A stretch of DNA of 64,000 nucleotides from Tetrapyrgos nigripes. Taxonomy: Eukaryota; Basidiomycota; Agaricomycetes; Agaricales; Campanellaceae. The translations under genes were made by a program, and so were the position numbers. The DNA lies in assembly GCA_013368315.1 (NCBI GenBank), contig JAACJM010000064.1, positions 328,562 through 392,561 of the forward strand. The letters are read 5' to 3'. Each line of letters starts with the position of its first letter. Within the stretch, counting starts at the first letter, position 1. The notes under the pieces were generated by a model that made no database searches, was not told the origin of the DNA, and was given only the letters and a program-made list of their open reading frames with translations. Below, piece after piece: positions 24,451 through 35,900 of this stretch.

Positions 24451-24779
24451 TTCCTGGTCTGTCACCAGGGCCACAAAGGACGGCATTGTGATCTGTGACC
24501 TGGCAGTCGTTGGTGAAATTGAGGAAAGAACCCTCAGAGGTTTTGAAGGTCCAGTTTTCACTGTTGGAGACCAGAGTATCTAAATGGGGTGATGTCAGTA
24601 TCTAAGTGAGAGAATGGGATGGTCACGACAAAGAAATCATCCAAACGCACCTGTGATTGTAGAAGTATACGGACTGATTGTAACAGAAGGAGTATGCTCA
24701 GGGAAATAAGGAGCCAGTGTTGTTGCTGAAGGAACATTAAGGACCCTTTCCTCGATATACATCGTATAGTCTACTCTGT

Positions 24780-26485
24780 TGAAATGCGTTGATAGGTGGT
24801 TTTTGTAATTAAGCGCTAGGAACTGCACCAAAACACAAAACCGTATACAAACGTAAATGAGACAAGTGTTCCAAGTAGTCAGAGTACTCAAATTCCCAGT
24901 TTACTTGTACTATAAGTACTTTTGATTGGGGTTTTTCAATGAAGTTAGTGCTTAGCATGTGACACAATAAACACAAGTTTAACACCAAGGGGATCAACAA
25001 GTCCCTAAAATCAAACACTTGTAGGCCACAGTTGCCTTAAAATCAACACTTAATAGACCAGAAGGTCAACACAAAGATCACAGTTATAACCCCAAAGATG
25101 TCCAATTTTAAAACTCTATTATCTCCAACACAAATGTTTATACTCATAACAAGTGCAGTTAAGTTTGTTTAGAAGCTTTAGTCCATGTTTCACATCCTCT
25201 ACTATTGCTAGCGAGATCCGATACTCTACAGTACATGGCTTGGGTAGCTACTTGTAATATCTGGTCCTTTTTATACTACTCGCAGCTACAACTATACAGT
25301 TACCTATTTCTTTTCGAAGTCTGCTAAAAGGTACGTAGAGAAACTATAAAACAAATTGAAAAGTCCACTAGCGAGTTCTACCTATTTCCTCATAAGTAAA
25401 GACTTGCTTATTAGGATATACAGAAACTGTGCAATATTATCTAAATATTCGTAGGAACTTTCTTCAGTTCCCTTTGTAGGCCGTCTGGTGTTTTCGTGTA
25501 CTGTCCTGGTTAGTGAGCATCACATCTATGACTCAGAACACTCCACTTATGACCACTAGGTCCTTCATATGTGTCCTTACGCTAGGGGAATAGGGTTTTC
25601 TCATAGTTTCTTTATTCCGTTTAGTTCTCCTTTCTCTTTTTCTCTGATCTTGCTTTATTCGTGTTCTATGTATTGCCAGCAGTCTACTATTGAGTCCTGC
25701 ATACAAGTCCAGCTCTTCTGCAGTCCTGTTTGCATACTTATTCCTTCCTCAATGCTTTCAACACCTAGCTAGACGATTACTGACAGATTTATCCTTATCT
25801 GGAAATAACATTACCTGTTTGGGTTGTATTCCGATCATTCGGATGTATTGCGACTTAGCGCTTCTGTCACTCATATCTCTGTGTAGAGATGCCTGTCCAC
25901 TATCCCCTCTGTACTGATGGATAGCTGAACTCTCTGGGATCCTGTACATATATACTTTGTCCTACTTTTGTCCATATGTACCTTTTACAGATACTTAAGA
26001 TTCCCTCGAAGCCGTTTTAGTACTACAGGTTTTACTGATACATAGATCTAGACCTAGCATGATTGTCCGCATGTCCGATCTTAGCGCTGTCTTCTCTGAG
26101 TGACCTTTTGGCCGAGGATTGTGTTGCTTACGTGTTCCTATGCCCATGAATAGGGGCTACCTCGCATTTCACTGTCCCTTTGGATCATGCTAGCAGTTCT
26201 AGTCATTATAATAGGATTTGAAAGCCTTTATAGACTATCTTTATCATTTGGTGGGTCTGCTATTATAACTCCCAACTCATACATATCTATCATAGTACTT
26301 AGAATGAGTTGTTTCTCCATTTGTAAGCACTTAATATTATTGTACCGTTGTTTTCTTAGTCCCACTAGGTATTAACTAGCAGTTCAGGGCTCACCCTAGT
26401 CCTCTTATTCCCTTAAGAGAACATCAAAACTGATATTATGAACCAAAATCCAAGTATGTATACTGTGATTTTGTACAGCGTATCA
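24780..26485. mobile_element. Unclassified 1.7 kb insertion in secreted-protein pseudogene
   Basis: The boundaries follow from comparison with the intact paralogue: coding sequence stops on both sides and is continuous when this segment is removed. It starts TGAAATGCG and ends CGTATCA, so TG...CA termini as in a solo LTR are possible, but flanking duplications are not exact. No recognisable protein is present. Confidence 0.5.
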
Positions 26486-26699
26486 GTGTTCTACCAATCA
26501 GCTTGACAGTAGCAATGCTGGTGTAGGTATATTCTGGCCCACTGTATATCGATTCGGGTAACTGGCTGGGCATAAAGAACATTATAGTTTGTACAGTTGG
26601 GTTTGGGTCAGACAAAAGAGGTTGGTTGGACTGAGTCGAATCGTCACAGATTGCAAGGCCATTGGTCAATGAGAAGATTGTGGCTTTGGGCAGGGCGTC

Positions 26700-27320
26700 A
26701 AATCGACCACTTTATTAAGGTATTTAAAACTTGCTTTGAACAAGCAGCGTCGCTAACAAAGTGGTGTGAACCATCAGAGAAAAGACGCCCGCTCTGAATG
26801 CTTGCAGACGGGTTAGGGCGAGAGCGTGAGTTTTAGGGTGGGTATGAAAGAAATGCATCCAACACCAACGCAGATCGTATATATAAGTTTTGATGCTGAT
26901 GTTTCTCAATTCGACTGGACCATGCGGACAGTATGAATTCCAAGGATGGCCCATCAGCGTTAAATATTCGAACGGGTGAATAAGAGAATATGAGAGAACA
27001 AGAGGTGGAGTGAGCAAGTTTAGTAGACACATGTAGTACATACTAATACCAATTACCAATCCATATTCCGATGCTTCCTCTGCTTTAACGGTCGATGAAG
27101 TGAAACAAAGGAGAGCTAAAGAGCAGCGAATATGAGAGGAAGAGATGAGAAGAGAAGTCTAGACTGCGCGTCTGACGGACGTTTGTGTAAACCATGTCAC
27201 CATGGTGCGGGTATGGATGAAGACGGAGTTAACGTAAATATCAGGAGCATAGGCAAACAGCTTACCTATCGTACGGTCGTTGAATTATGAATAGCGTACA
27301 AGGTTACCCTGTTGAAACGA
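26700..27320. other. Upstream region of secreted-protein pseudogene
   Basis: It probably holds the decayed first exon and promoter of the paralogue. No independent gene is supported. Confidence 0.3.
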
Positions 27321-27329
27321 ATATACTAA

Positions 27330-27660
27330 CTAATCTTGCACTTGCAAGGTCGTTCGGGAATTTCTCGCACGGAAATGAATGGGGGATTCAGGAGTCCTGA
27401 AACAGCAATTCCCCTGGCCAACCCGTGGCCACATATATTTTAGCGACAAGACTCGGAAAGCATACAAAACGGGTGTAATTAATTGTAGTGTGAGTAAACA
27501 AAGGAGTGAACGGTGGGCAATGCGAAAATTAGCTGGCAACAACTAAAAGACTCGTGAATATAGATGGTAGAGTCAAGAAATCGAAAACACAGGGGGAAAT
27601 GGGCGTGTAGGGATCACGGAGACGGAAAAAATAATAGCCACGAGGCGGGTATGAAAGCCA
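27330..27660. repeat. Diverged repeat related to 11690-12130
   Basis: It contains GGAGTCCTGAAACAGC, GGGGGAAATG and CACGGAGACGGAAAA, the last two also present at 28372-28435. A minus-strand frame here (27330-27542) opens with a signal-like stretch (SLLCLLTLQLITPVLYA), so a decayed small secreted protein gene is possible but unproven. Confidence 0.4.
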
Positions 27661-27825
27661 CAGGGGCTGTAGTCTTTTAGATATCGAGTGTTTGGCTATA
27701 GTTTGAGTGAGTATTGAAGGAAGGTGGAATCAGCGCCGAAGGAGCCGTAGTCAGAACGTCAAAATCTCGTCGCCTCCCGATAAGTGGCCCGGCGTCTGGG
27801 CACATTCATCGCGATTGGTTTGGAA

Positions 27826-28062
27826 TCACTTCTTTTTACCCCTGCATTCCGTGTTCGGGTCGCATGGGCGATGGTTTGGGTTAGCCCCTGCGCCTCCGCC
27901 GCCGGGTCTACAGTTAGCTGCGTTTGCCCCACCCCCCGTCTTATTGCACGGGACCTTATTGCGATTCATGGCAGGGTTACTGATGTTTTCGGGAGCGGGA
28001 GCGGCCGTGGCCGTGGCAGCGAGGGCAAGGCAGACAAAGGCTGTGATAGTGCGGAATTGCAT
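27826..28062 (-). CDS. Small secreted cysteine-containing protein, 78 aa
   Basis: The ATG at 28062 opens MQFRTITAFVCLALAATATA, a textbook signal peptide, with likely cleavage after the Ala-Ala around residues 20-22. The mature part of about 55 residues is Gly/Asn/Pro-rich and has four Cys (residues 39, 51, 67, 73) and a basic end (CRGKKK). There is a TGA stop and no intron. The frame extends upstream to 28239, but the signal peptide favours the internal Met. Upstream, 28100-28200 carries a tandem repeat of a short block containing ACTCGTGAGTGAGGATG. The function is unknown; small secreted proteins of this kind in fungi include candidate effectors and antimicrobial peptides, which is not shown here. 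Confidence 0.6.
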   Translation of the reverse strand: MQFRTITAFVCLALAATATAAPAPENISNPAMNRNKVPCNKTGGGANAANCRPGGGGAGANPNHRPCDPNTECRGKKK

Positions 28063-28664
28063 TGTGGCTGGGAGATGATAAGAGGCGGTAGACAGTCTAT
28101 AAGATTCGTGAGTGAAGATGCAAAGGCAGAGAGAGAATGACATGCTACGTACCCGAGAGACTCGTGAGTGAGGATGTAAAAGCAGAGAATGATGATTGAA
28201 CGAGTCTTCTCGGGGATAATAAATACTAGTACGCATCAAACGCGTCCAGGAATAACCAACTACCAGGAAGAAACGACACGATAGATTGTTAAAAGACTGG
28301 GCCGTCCGATCATGTTTTGCATGTTTCAGAAAACATACCCAACGACGGACCTGCCATGGCTACTTGCTATCGGGGGAAATGAAGCGTGTAATTTGAGTCC
28401 GTGACGGAGACGGAAAATGATAGCCACGGAGTCCTCAACATAGATATCCGGTTTTCAATTACACCATTATGGTCTAACAAGAATGTTTCGGCAGCTAGGG
28501 AACGACTACGACGCGTTCACGCTTAGCTATAGATTCCTGAATGAGTGATGCTATGAGGCTGGTGAGGATCAAATCTTAACAGCTTGCAACAGAGTATCGA
28601 AGGAATGTGTGTATTTCAACGAACGGATACGATCAGATCAGATCAATGTTAAATCCAACAAATA

Positions 28665-29604
28665 CTAAACCCAAAACCCGAACCAAGACGAGAGAACTTC
28701 GCAACAGCCGTAAAAACACCCACTGAGATACCCAAAACATCGAAACCAAAGCGATACTACCCGATAAAGCAGGACTATATCTCGATACACCCGCTGACTA
28801 CCGGCAGTCCGAGTCGCAGAACCCGATTGAACGATAATAGAAGGTGCTGTAGGGGAAGGGATATCCGACTCTGCCACAGTCAAAGTATAGACTGTGAGTC
28901 TGTCTCTAAGAAAATGATTATGCTTGATATGGTCGGTGAGTTCTGCTCGATCGAGAGCAAGTCCGGGGGTAGAGTCATCATGATCGCCAACTTGAATGGC
29001 TGCGTTGGAATCTGTGACCTCGCAGTCTTCGGTGAAGTTGAGGAAGGAGTTGTCGGAGGTTTCAAAGGCCCAGGAGTCACCGTTGGAGATTAGGGTGCCT
29101 ACAAAATTGAGATCAATGGCATTAGTGTCGGGACTTGCACTGCGAGGATGGTATGAAATAGGAAGTATGAAAAAGGTCTTCAAACGCACCTGTTATGGTA
29201 GAAGTATATGGACTAATAGTAACAGAAGGATCATCCTGAAAAACAGGAGGCAATGTCGTGGCTGAAGGAACATTTAGAACCCTCTCCTCGATATACGTCG
29301 TATATTCCACTCCGTCAGAACGAGTCCGTCCGATTGGACTGGCAGTAGCAATACTCGTGAGCGTATATTGCATCCCAAAGATTGTCTCGGAGAAAGGACT
29401 CGGCATGTCGAACGTTATGGTGTGTATGGTTGGAGTTGGGCCAGAATTGGAGGACGAGGAATCGTCTCTGATTGCGAGGGCATTGGTGAATAGGAGGATC
29501 CCTATAAAAGCAAAGGCGCCTATTAGTATAGGGAGCTAGTGGTGAACTCAGTTTTAAGGGCTCGCCTTGCACACACACAAAATCGCCACTAAAGCACGAA
29601 TCAT
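28665..29604 (-). CDS. Secreted or membrane-anchored Ser/Thr-rich protein, 3 exons, 257 aa
   Basis: Exons 29604-29577, 29501-29190 and 29098-28665 join in phase (774 nt). Introns are 75 and 91 nt with GT-AG ends. The start MIRALVAIL plus LLFTNALA forms a signal peptide. The middle is rich in Ser, Thr and Pro (YTTYIEERVLNVPSATTLPP, DPSVTISPYTSTITG) with possible N-glycosylation at SFLNFTED. The end is hydrophobic. In this frame the tail reads VYRDIVLLYRVVSLWFRC; a one-base shift would give SGSIALVSMFWVSQWVFL, closer to the paralogue at 23360 and a better membrane helix, so the tail may be frame-shifted or the exon model wrong. The family is not recognised. Confidence 0.6.
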
Positions 29605-30784
29605 GATCTGGAAAGAATGAAGTAGTTAGATTAGTGCTTGAGGAGGACCTGTGCTGGCCTTTACAAGGTAGTAGTGGAGAGAAAGAATGCTTGCCGAGTC
29701 AATGGCAGTCGTATATATAAGCTCATAAACTCCTCCTCCTCCTCCTCCTCCAAAGTTGATGCTTATCATTGTCAAGCGTGGTGGCCGTCGCTTCGCTCCG
29801 GCTTCCTGGTAGCGGCAGAGGAATAGGGGCCAGTCAGATAATTGCCAATACTTTCTTAAGAGGGAAAACATGTCCTTGAAAGGCTATTTGAAATGGCGCA
29901 GTCGTTTATAAAGTGTTTGACGTCGATCACCATGGATTCTGCTAAACCGTTCCGCTTTCAGTTAGATTCTATGGATCGGGCAGGAGGTGACTCAGGCACC
30001 GAAAGTATCAGCCTGCAGATGGTGGGACGTTGGTGAGGATACTACTCAGTATTTCTCATTCAGCAATAGATGAGACGAAGAGGTTATGCAATAAACTCAG
30101 CTACATAACCAGCATAGTACTTAGGTGTCTCTTCCCCATCGACGCGTCTACTCTATAAAGTCTATGTTTTATTCCCAACCGCCCGCCCCACGGAAATAGC
30201 GTAGAATTTTGGAAGGATCTAAGATTTAAGCACTCATGATTCTTCTTGTCAGATTCCCATTTTAATAAGTCAGCCTCCTCTGTTTTCTTCTGAGGTATGT
30301 GGTCGGGATTCGTAGTAATAGAATTGAAAGCATTTAGAAGCGTAAGAAGTCGAAGGAAAGCAGGATGACATGATAACAAGTGGTACTCACTCCAGAATAA
30401 ACTGACCACACTAACCACCACGAATCGCAGGGCTGCTCACCGTCCATGAAGGTAACAGCGTCTTTATTTCCTGCCGGCATTTGGCTCGGCCATCTGCTCT
30501 GTTTGCGCCAGCCAACTATTCTTTCCCCGTATCTTTTCGTCTTTTCCCCTTCTACCTTGCTTTCCTTACGTCTTACCCGCTGGTCCTCAATGACCGCCAA
30601 TGACCTTCCTATCGCTGTTTCCTTGTAATCATGACTTTCGGGAATTCTTGGTCTTGTCTGTCAACGGCGGTTTTCGTACTTCACGTCTTGTTGTGACGGT
30701 CTTGATATCCAACATATCTTTCTTTCCTCGATGTCTTCTGGTCTCACAACATCAACTTGTTCTGTACTGCTTGTCGTCGCCATC
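29605..30784. other. Intergenic, no gene supported
   Basis: It holds the promoter side of the gene starting at 29604 (a TATATATAA-like string near 29711) and a short CTC/CCT trinucleotide run at 29730-29752. Frames on both strands lack recognisable content. Confidence 0.4.
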
Positions 30785-30965
30785 GACTCGAATATAATTC
30801 TGTGGAATATATCCTCCACTATAATCAAAAAGACTCGAACTCAGAAAGTGAAGATAAACCGCTGAATGTATCAAGTACCTGTAATCAAAGAGACTCGAAC
30901 TACAGTAATATGTGTAAGGATACTATGAAAGGAAATAAAGATACTAATCTCAGCAAGTGAAGATG
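30785..30965 (+). repeat. 180 bp dispersed repeat (partner at 40609-40800)
   Basis: Both copies contain, in order, AGACT(C/T)GAACTCAG, GATAAACC(G/A)CTGAAT, AAAGAGACT(C/T)GAACTAC, GGAAATAAAGATACTAA and TCAGCAAGTGAAGAT. Differences are mainly C/T, with CpG in this copy and TpG in the other. Confidence 0.75.
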
Positions 30966-32031
30966 GGGATCCAGAAAGTACGGGTCCCCCTGGTGCAAGG
31001 TGCGGGTGCAGGTGGTGCAGGTGTGGGGTGCGGGAGGTGCGGGAGGTGGCTGTGTCTATACTCATTTTCCTGATTGTTTACACTTCGTTTTTAGGTAGAT
31101 TTTGTTGGGATTTTGATTTAGATAGAAGATAAGTGTCTGTCTGTACTGAGTGGAAGAGATTTCATTTAGCAATACCTAGATAGAGCAAATGAGAATGGGA
31201 ATTTGGGCAAGTAAGTATGACTCCAAGTCAATTAGAACACCTGTGGGTCACTTCTGTATATAGCAGCGAATAAACATGTTTAGATAATAATTTACACAAG
31301 TCTAATAGTCCGTTGGAACTAAACCTCGAGCCTTTCCTGCTCTACCCGTACACCAATGATCTGGCATAGTCAGGGAGGTCGGGTCTCCTGATCAAGTTTC
31401 AGTGACCTGGCGATCCCAGTGAGATCTTGATCCCTCCACCCTGACTCTACCTCCCGTTTATCCTCTTTGCTCCTTTCTCTGTTTTCTCTCCTTTTTTATG
31501 CATGTATATATAGTACCTATTTCTCTCTATGTTCATTACTCGTTCCATCTTCCTTGGAACTCGTTTTTTCTGACCCTTCTGCATCCTTCCCTGTGTTCTT
31601 TCTATTCCTAGCAGTGGCAACTTTTCCTCTGAGGCTGATTTTTTCCCATGCAGTTTTTGACGCCCTGAGGTTTTTAATGTATCCCTGCTCAGACCCTTTC
31701 GTAGTACTTAGCTACAGGTATCTCTGTAAGCCCTTCGTCATCATTGTTCCAATTCACACTCTTATTCGGGCGGCTCCACTTTGGGGTTGCCGCGTTTGGC
31801 TAGAAATTTCTTATTTGACTCTGCTCGAGATAAGTGAAGACATTGACAATTAGAGAGATTTTCTGGCGTAGAATACCAGGTATATAATGGTATAGGGGCC
31901 ACTTGGCGTGTATCTATCTATCAGAGAAAACACCGCTTCATGTGAATAATTCCGTCTTTTTCTAGTCTCAAGTATCCAGGCTGTATACACATCTTGACAC
32001 ACTTTGTGTGGTGTATATAGTCTGGTGCAAA
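30966..32031. other. Non-coding stretch with GC repeat and a (TATC)n tail
   Basis: Around 30990-31045 is a degenerate GGTGCGGGNGGT minisatellite. At about 31893-31925 lies GGGGCCACTTGGC followed by GTATCTATCTATC, the same 3' end as the insertion at 45866-46260, so it is a retroposon tail fragment. A 128-residue frame at 31467-31853 is hydrophobic but has no known domain. Confidence 0.4.
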
Positions 32032-32783
32032 CCTATAGGCAAGGGGTACCCGGAATTTGAACCCATTACATCGGGTCGAAATTTTTTTTAAGCCATCGGT
32101 TGCGAGACCGACCGACCGACCAGCTGACTAAGCTTCCATATATGGAAGGTAGGTCGCGCGGGTGTACGCGTCATCCTTTCTCTACCACTGGTGTTGCCCT
32201 CCACCTTACTCGCAAGCTTCGTAAAATAAGTAATAGGCACAACCAGGGGCGTGGAGGCCTCTGAAGGTGCAAGTACATATATCAAAGACTACACAGTGAG
32301 GCCGCTCACACACGCCAAAGGGCTCTATGAGGCTCTATTACTGTCAATACTACACTAATCTGTACTTCTATATACCTCAAATATGCATAAGCTGCCTTCC
32401 TGCCATATCTTCAAGCTCCAGTATTGTTTCAGCACCTCACCGTCAAGTTAGTCACTTTCTGGTGTGCTCTGCACGCAACGCGTTACACGCCAGAACATAG
32501 TACTCACCTCGTTAGCCATTGCAGCAACATGCTGAGGGATGAAGCTAGTGTATGACACATTTGTGTTTACTTTTTATACTGTAATGGTATGATACACCTT
32601 GTATATTGGTTCTAAAAGCCACTGAGGGCATTCTTGGACAGTTTTGAGTGATTTGAAGTAGCAGAGAACTGTGAAACCTCAACAGAAAAATATGGTATAA
32701 ATTTTTTTTAAGACCCCACCGGAGACACTGACCGACCAACCCTATGTAACGGATTCACGGCCCGGTTACCCCTTGCCTATAGG
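32032..32783. mobile_element. 0.75 kb TIR element (CCTATAGGCAAGGGGTA ends)
   Basis: The left end CCTATAGGCAAGGGGTACCC and the right end are inverted repeats, followed further in by TTACAT(C/A)GGGT and AAATTTTTTTTAAG on both sides. Flanks GTGCAAAC and GCGCGGAC match at 5 of 8 positions, perhaps a decayed 8 bp duplication. There is no coding capacity. Inner motifs resemble the element at 10137. Confidence 0.55.
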
Positions 32784-32883
32784 CGCGGACAGCGCTGAAA
32801 AGTTATGACATAATCACCAGATATTCTCACGACCAATTTCCTTTCATTTTCGCTCCTAATTCCACTCAAAGAATATATACTGG

Positions 32884-32926
32884 GGTAAGGGGCCATTGCT
32901 TCGCATGACAAGTTACGAGGCCCCTT
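32884..32926 (-). mobile_element. Helitron 3' end relic, interrupted by hAT
   Basis: In minus orientation it reads GGGGCCTCGTAACTTGTCAT and a GCGAAGC hairpin, matching the 3' end of the Helitron family at 53358-61875. The hAT element at 32927 has inserted in its GGCCCCTT. Confidence 0.55.
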
Positions 32927-35900
32927 TAGGGAACAGCACGGGAGACCCATGGGGAAATTTTTCAAACCCGTACCACACCCCGTGAAATCCCGTTCCCAGG
33001 CTGGCGGGAGCAGGGATATTGACGGGAAGCGCAAAAAGAGGTTGGAACCCACGGGGTGCGGGAAATACCTACTACTACGGGAGACTAGGCTATAAACATT
33101 AAAAATGTACCTACTACCTATATACCATCCTCTATGTCCGAGTCAATCCTATCCCACCCTTCAGGCATCTCAATATCACCATCCTCGTCACCCTCCTCAA
33201 GTGGGATCTCGTCTAAGAGAACGACGGCCTTAATATCATCGTTGTGGATCATACCAAGTGGACTCCATTGACCCAGGCACATCAATGACCACGTTGTTTG
33301 CGCCTTCAGTCGGTTGCGTACATATGGCAGCAACAATCAGCCTCAACTAAAATGCCGCTCAACATCAGTAGATGTTGCTGGCAGTGGAACGTAAGGTTAG
33401 ACTTATTAAATAGTGTAACAGTAGTCAACACACCAGGAATTGTCAGGTAGTCCAGTGCCATACGATAGAGGCAAGGAAATGTCTTTTTCTTGCCATACCA
33501 CCATGCTAAAACGTCCTCGACGGCTTTGGGATCAGAGTCAAGATATTTGTCCAGTTCATCTCGAAGGGTCTGGGCTGTTGGAGGTGCGAGGGACGGAAGA
33601 TTATCAAATCAGTTCTATAGTGCTGGCTCAATAAGCTAGAAATGACAGGATAAATGCAAAATACATACCTTGACAGTCTCTTCAACCTCATCGACATCCA
33701 TCTCGTTGCTAGTTTCATCATCTACAAGCTCCTTCTTATAGCCTTGGTCAAATTCCCCTCGCACGATGAGCTTCAGGCTACGCAAAGAGGCAGCACTATA
33801 TTTCAGTTCTGATTTGAAGTAGTTCAATTTGTGACGAGGGTGTAGAACTAGAACAAACTAAATGAGTATGTCAATCATCCTGAGCTCAAAATAGTCATTT
33901 ACACACCCATAGCAATATGATAGACATCAGAAGTCTTTGCATAGTACTTGTTGAGAGTTACTCTTGCGAGAGAGACAGCCACGCGAATAGCAGGATCCAA
34001 TTCAGTGTTGAGAATCATCTTCTCAAACTCGTTGTTGATGTAGTCCATAGATGGAATGACTGTGGCAAGGTTTGGAGTAGAACGAGAGAAGTAGATGGTC
34101 GCATCTTTGAGAATCTGGAGGAGGGTTGAGAGGAAAACCGAATTAGGAAGGTGCCAGAATGTTCTCGAACAATGATGATGTCACTTACTGAGAGGACTTC
34201 ACGAAGCTGCTCTGCAATCTTCCACTCTACCTTGGTCAACGAAAACTCACTCAGTACGTCCTTGGCATCCTCACTCATGTATTCATTGATGTATTGTTTA
34301 TGGATGCAGCTGTAGTCAAGCATGTCATGACTAGAATTCCAGTGTGTCTGTACATCTCTTGGTATGACCATTTCCTTCTTGTGTTCTTTAAGGATGGAAA
34401 ACCACTGGGGCAATAGCAGAGTTGATGAGTTGATAGTTTTGAAGGAGATTTTGCGAAGCTATAGGCTCTGGTAAGTAAGAAAAAGTGTTTGTAGAGGAAT
34501 AGGCTGACTTTAACTAGCACTTGCGTGACAGGAACAATTTTTCGTCGCAGTTCTTCAGCTTCATCCTCATCAAACCCCTCTAGCATGTCTACAATCAAGT
34601 CTGGCTGGTCCTCACCCTTGGCAGACTCACTGTTCCCCTCACGTATCTGAGTCTGCAACTCCTCAACGTCCATACCCACTGCAAGCTCTGCCAATGCATG
34701 CTCCACCTCGTCCATATCCTCCGCTTTCTTCTTTGTTTATGCATCAAACAGTTTGAGGAGACTTTTCACAGTCAAGTTTACGACATGGTTAAAGCAGCGA
34801 ATGTGACTGGACACTCCAGGAAACTCAACGAGGTTTCGTTCGAGGTATGCAATCATTTTGTCGTTATTCAAAGCATTATCACAAGTGATACCCAGAATCT
34901 ATCAGTAATAGTTAGTATGTATTATGTATTGTACGCTCTTGATTACTTACCTTACTCTCAATGCCAAAGTCTTTGAGAATCCCAAGAAATGCGATACCAA
35001 GGTTCTTGCCAGAATGTGACTATAAATTTATGTAAGTTGCCACTCATTTTGAGAAATAGCAACACTACACACCTTCCCTAGCTCAACGAAATCAAGTAAG
35101 AAGCTCAACGGAACACCCTCTTGTTCTAGGTGGACAGTGACAGTGACATAAGCACGATGGTTTGGTGAAGTTCAAGCATCAGTGGCAAAGTTAAGTCTGC
35201 CATCGTACTCCTGTGTATGTATAACTTCAGCATTGACGATGATGGCCATTATAGAGTTCAAATACTCACCCATAGCAACGACGCAATTCTTCTCCATGAT
35301 TTCGCAGAAATGGTCTTAACGTCACGAGAAACTGTAGTTGGATGTGGTAAATAGTACCCAGGCCGTCCCGTCTTCATCAAGCACATAAATCCGTGATCGC
35401 GGACAATAGTGAATGGGCGAGCACTTTCTGCCACCCAGCGGACAATCTCCGCACTAATAAAATGATTAACAGAGCTCCAGATAATGTCAAGTAGATAAAC
35501 TAACTGTGTTTCTGTCTTGGTATGCTGACGATGAGAGTAAGTGACAGTGCCTTTATTCACTCTCTGGAATGCAGCTGTGATGGTTCCATCTTTGAGGTAT
35601 GAGCGTGCCGCTTTCCGAGCCTCATCTCCCTTGAGATTCTTCACATTCTCCAGGACAGCCGCACCCCAACATTTACAACTTTGTATGTGGTCTCTCAATC
35701 CCTTCATTGCGTTGGCGTCTGACTTGTCTTGATATCGTCGTTTCTCCTTACAACATGCTGTTCCGCTGCATTTGAATACTTGACATTTACGACCATTAAT
35801 ATATTTGATGGTGGGAATAGGGTCATAAAAAGCGTAAACAGGTGCGGTCCATGTCTTCATTTTTTGACCTGAAAACATCCTCAATATCATTGAAATATAA

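Larger units (their letters stand above)
23360..26670 (-). pseudogene. Paralogue of the secreted gene at 28665, split by two insertions
   Basis: Reading from the right, 26670-26490 gives TNGLAICDDSTQSNQP and YTYTSIATVKLIGRT. At 24780-24650 it continues YTMYIEERVLNVPSATT and PSVTISPYTSTITGA. At about 24600-24460 it reads SFLNFTNDCQVTD, and at 23641-23360 LTVMDLVVPEPTSS ending in a hydrophobic segment (VVLTWMFLVSQWVVL). The order matches the intact gene at 28665-29604, so this is a tandem duplicate in the same orientation. A 1.7 kb insertion (24780-26485) cuts exon 2 and a 0.73 kb element (23720-24450) cuts exon 3. Confidence 0.75.

Noticed and set aside
25569..26375. Hydrophobic plus-strand frames as membrane protein genes
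   Set aside because: They are T-rich short frames inside an insertion, with no start context, splice continuity or domain.
27784..28140. Plus-strand frames opposite the small secreted protein
   Set aside because: They are shadows of the minus-strand gene: no start context, no domain, and the signal peptide is on the minus strand.
30880..30910. tRNA B-box-like string (GAGACTCGAACTAC)
   Set aside because: No A box, acceptor stem or cloverleaf can be drawn around it; it is part of a dispersed repeat.
31320..31450. Structured RNA suggested by an imperfect hairpin (TAGTCAGGGAGG ... CCACCCTGACTCTA)
   Set aside because: The stem is interrupted, and no conserved RNA family features or second copy were found.
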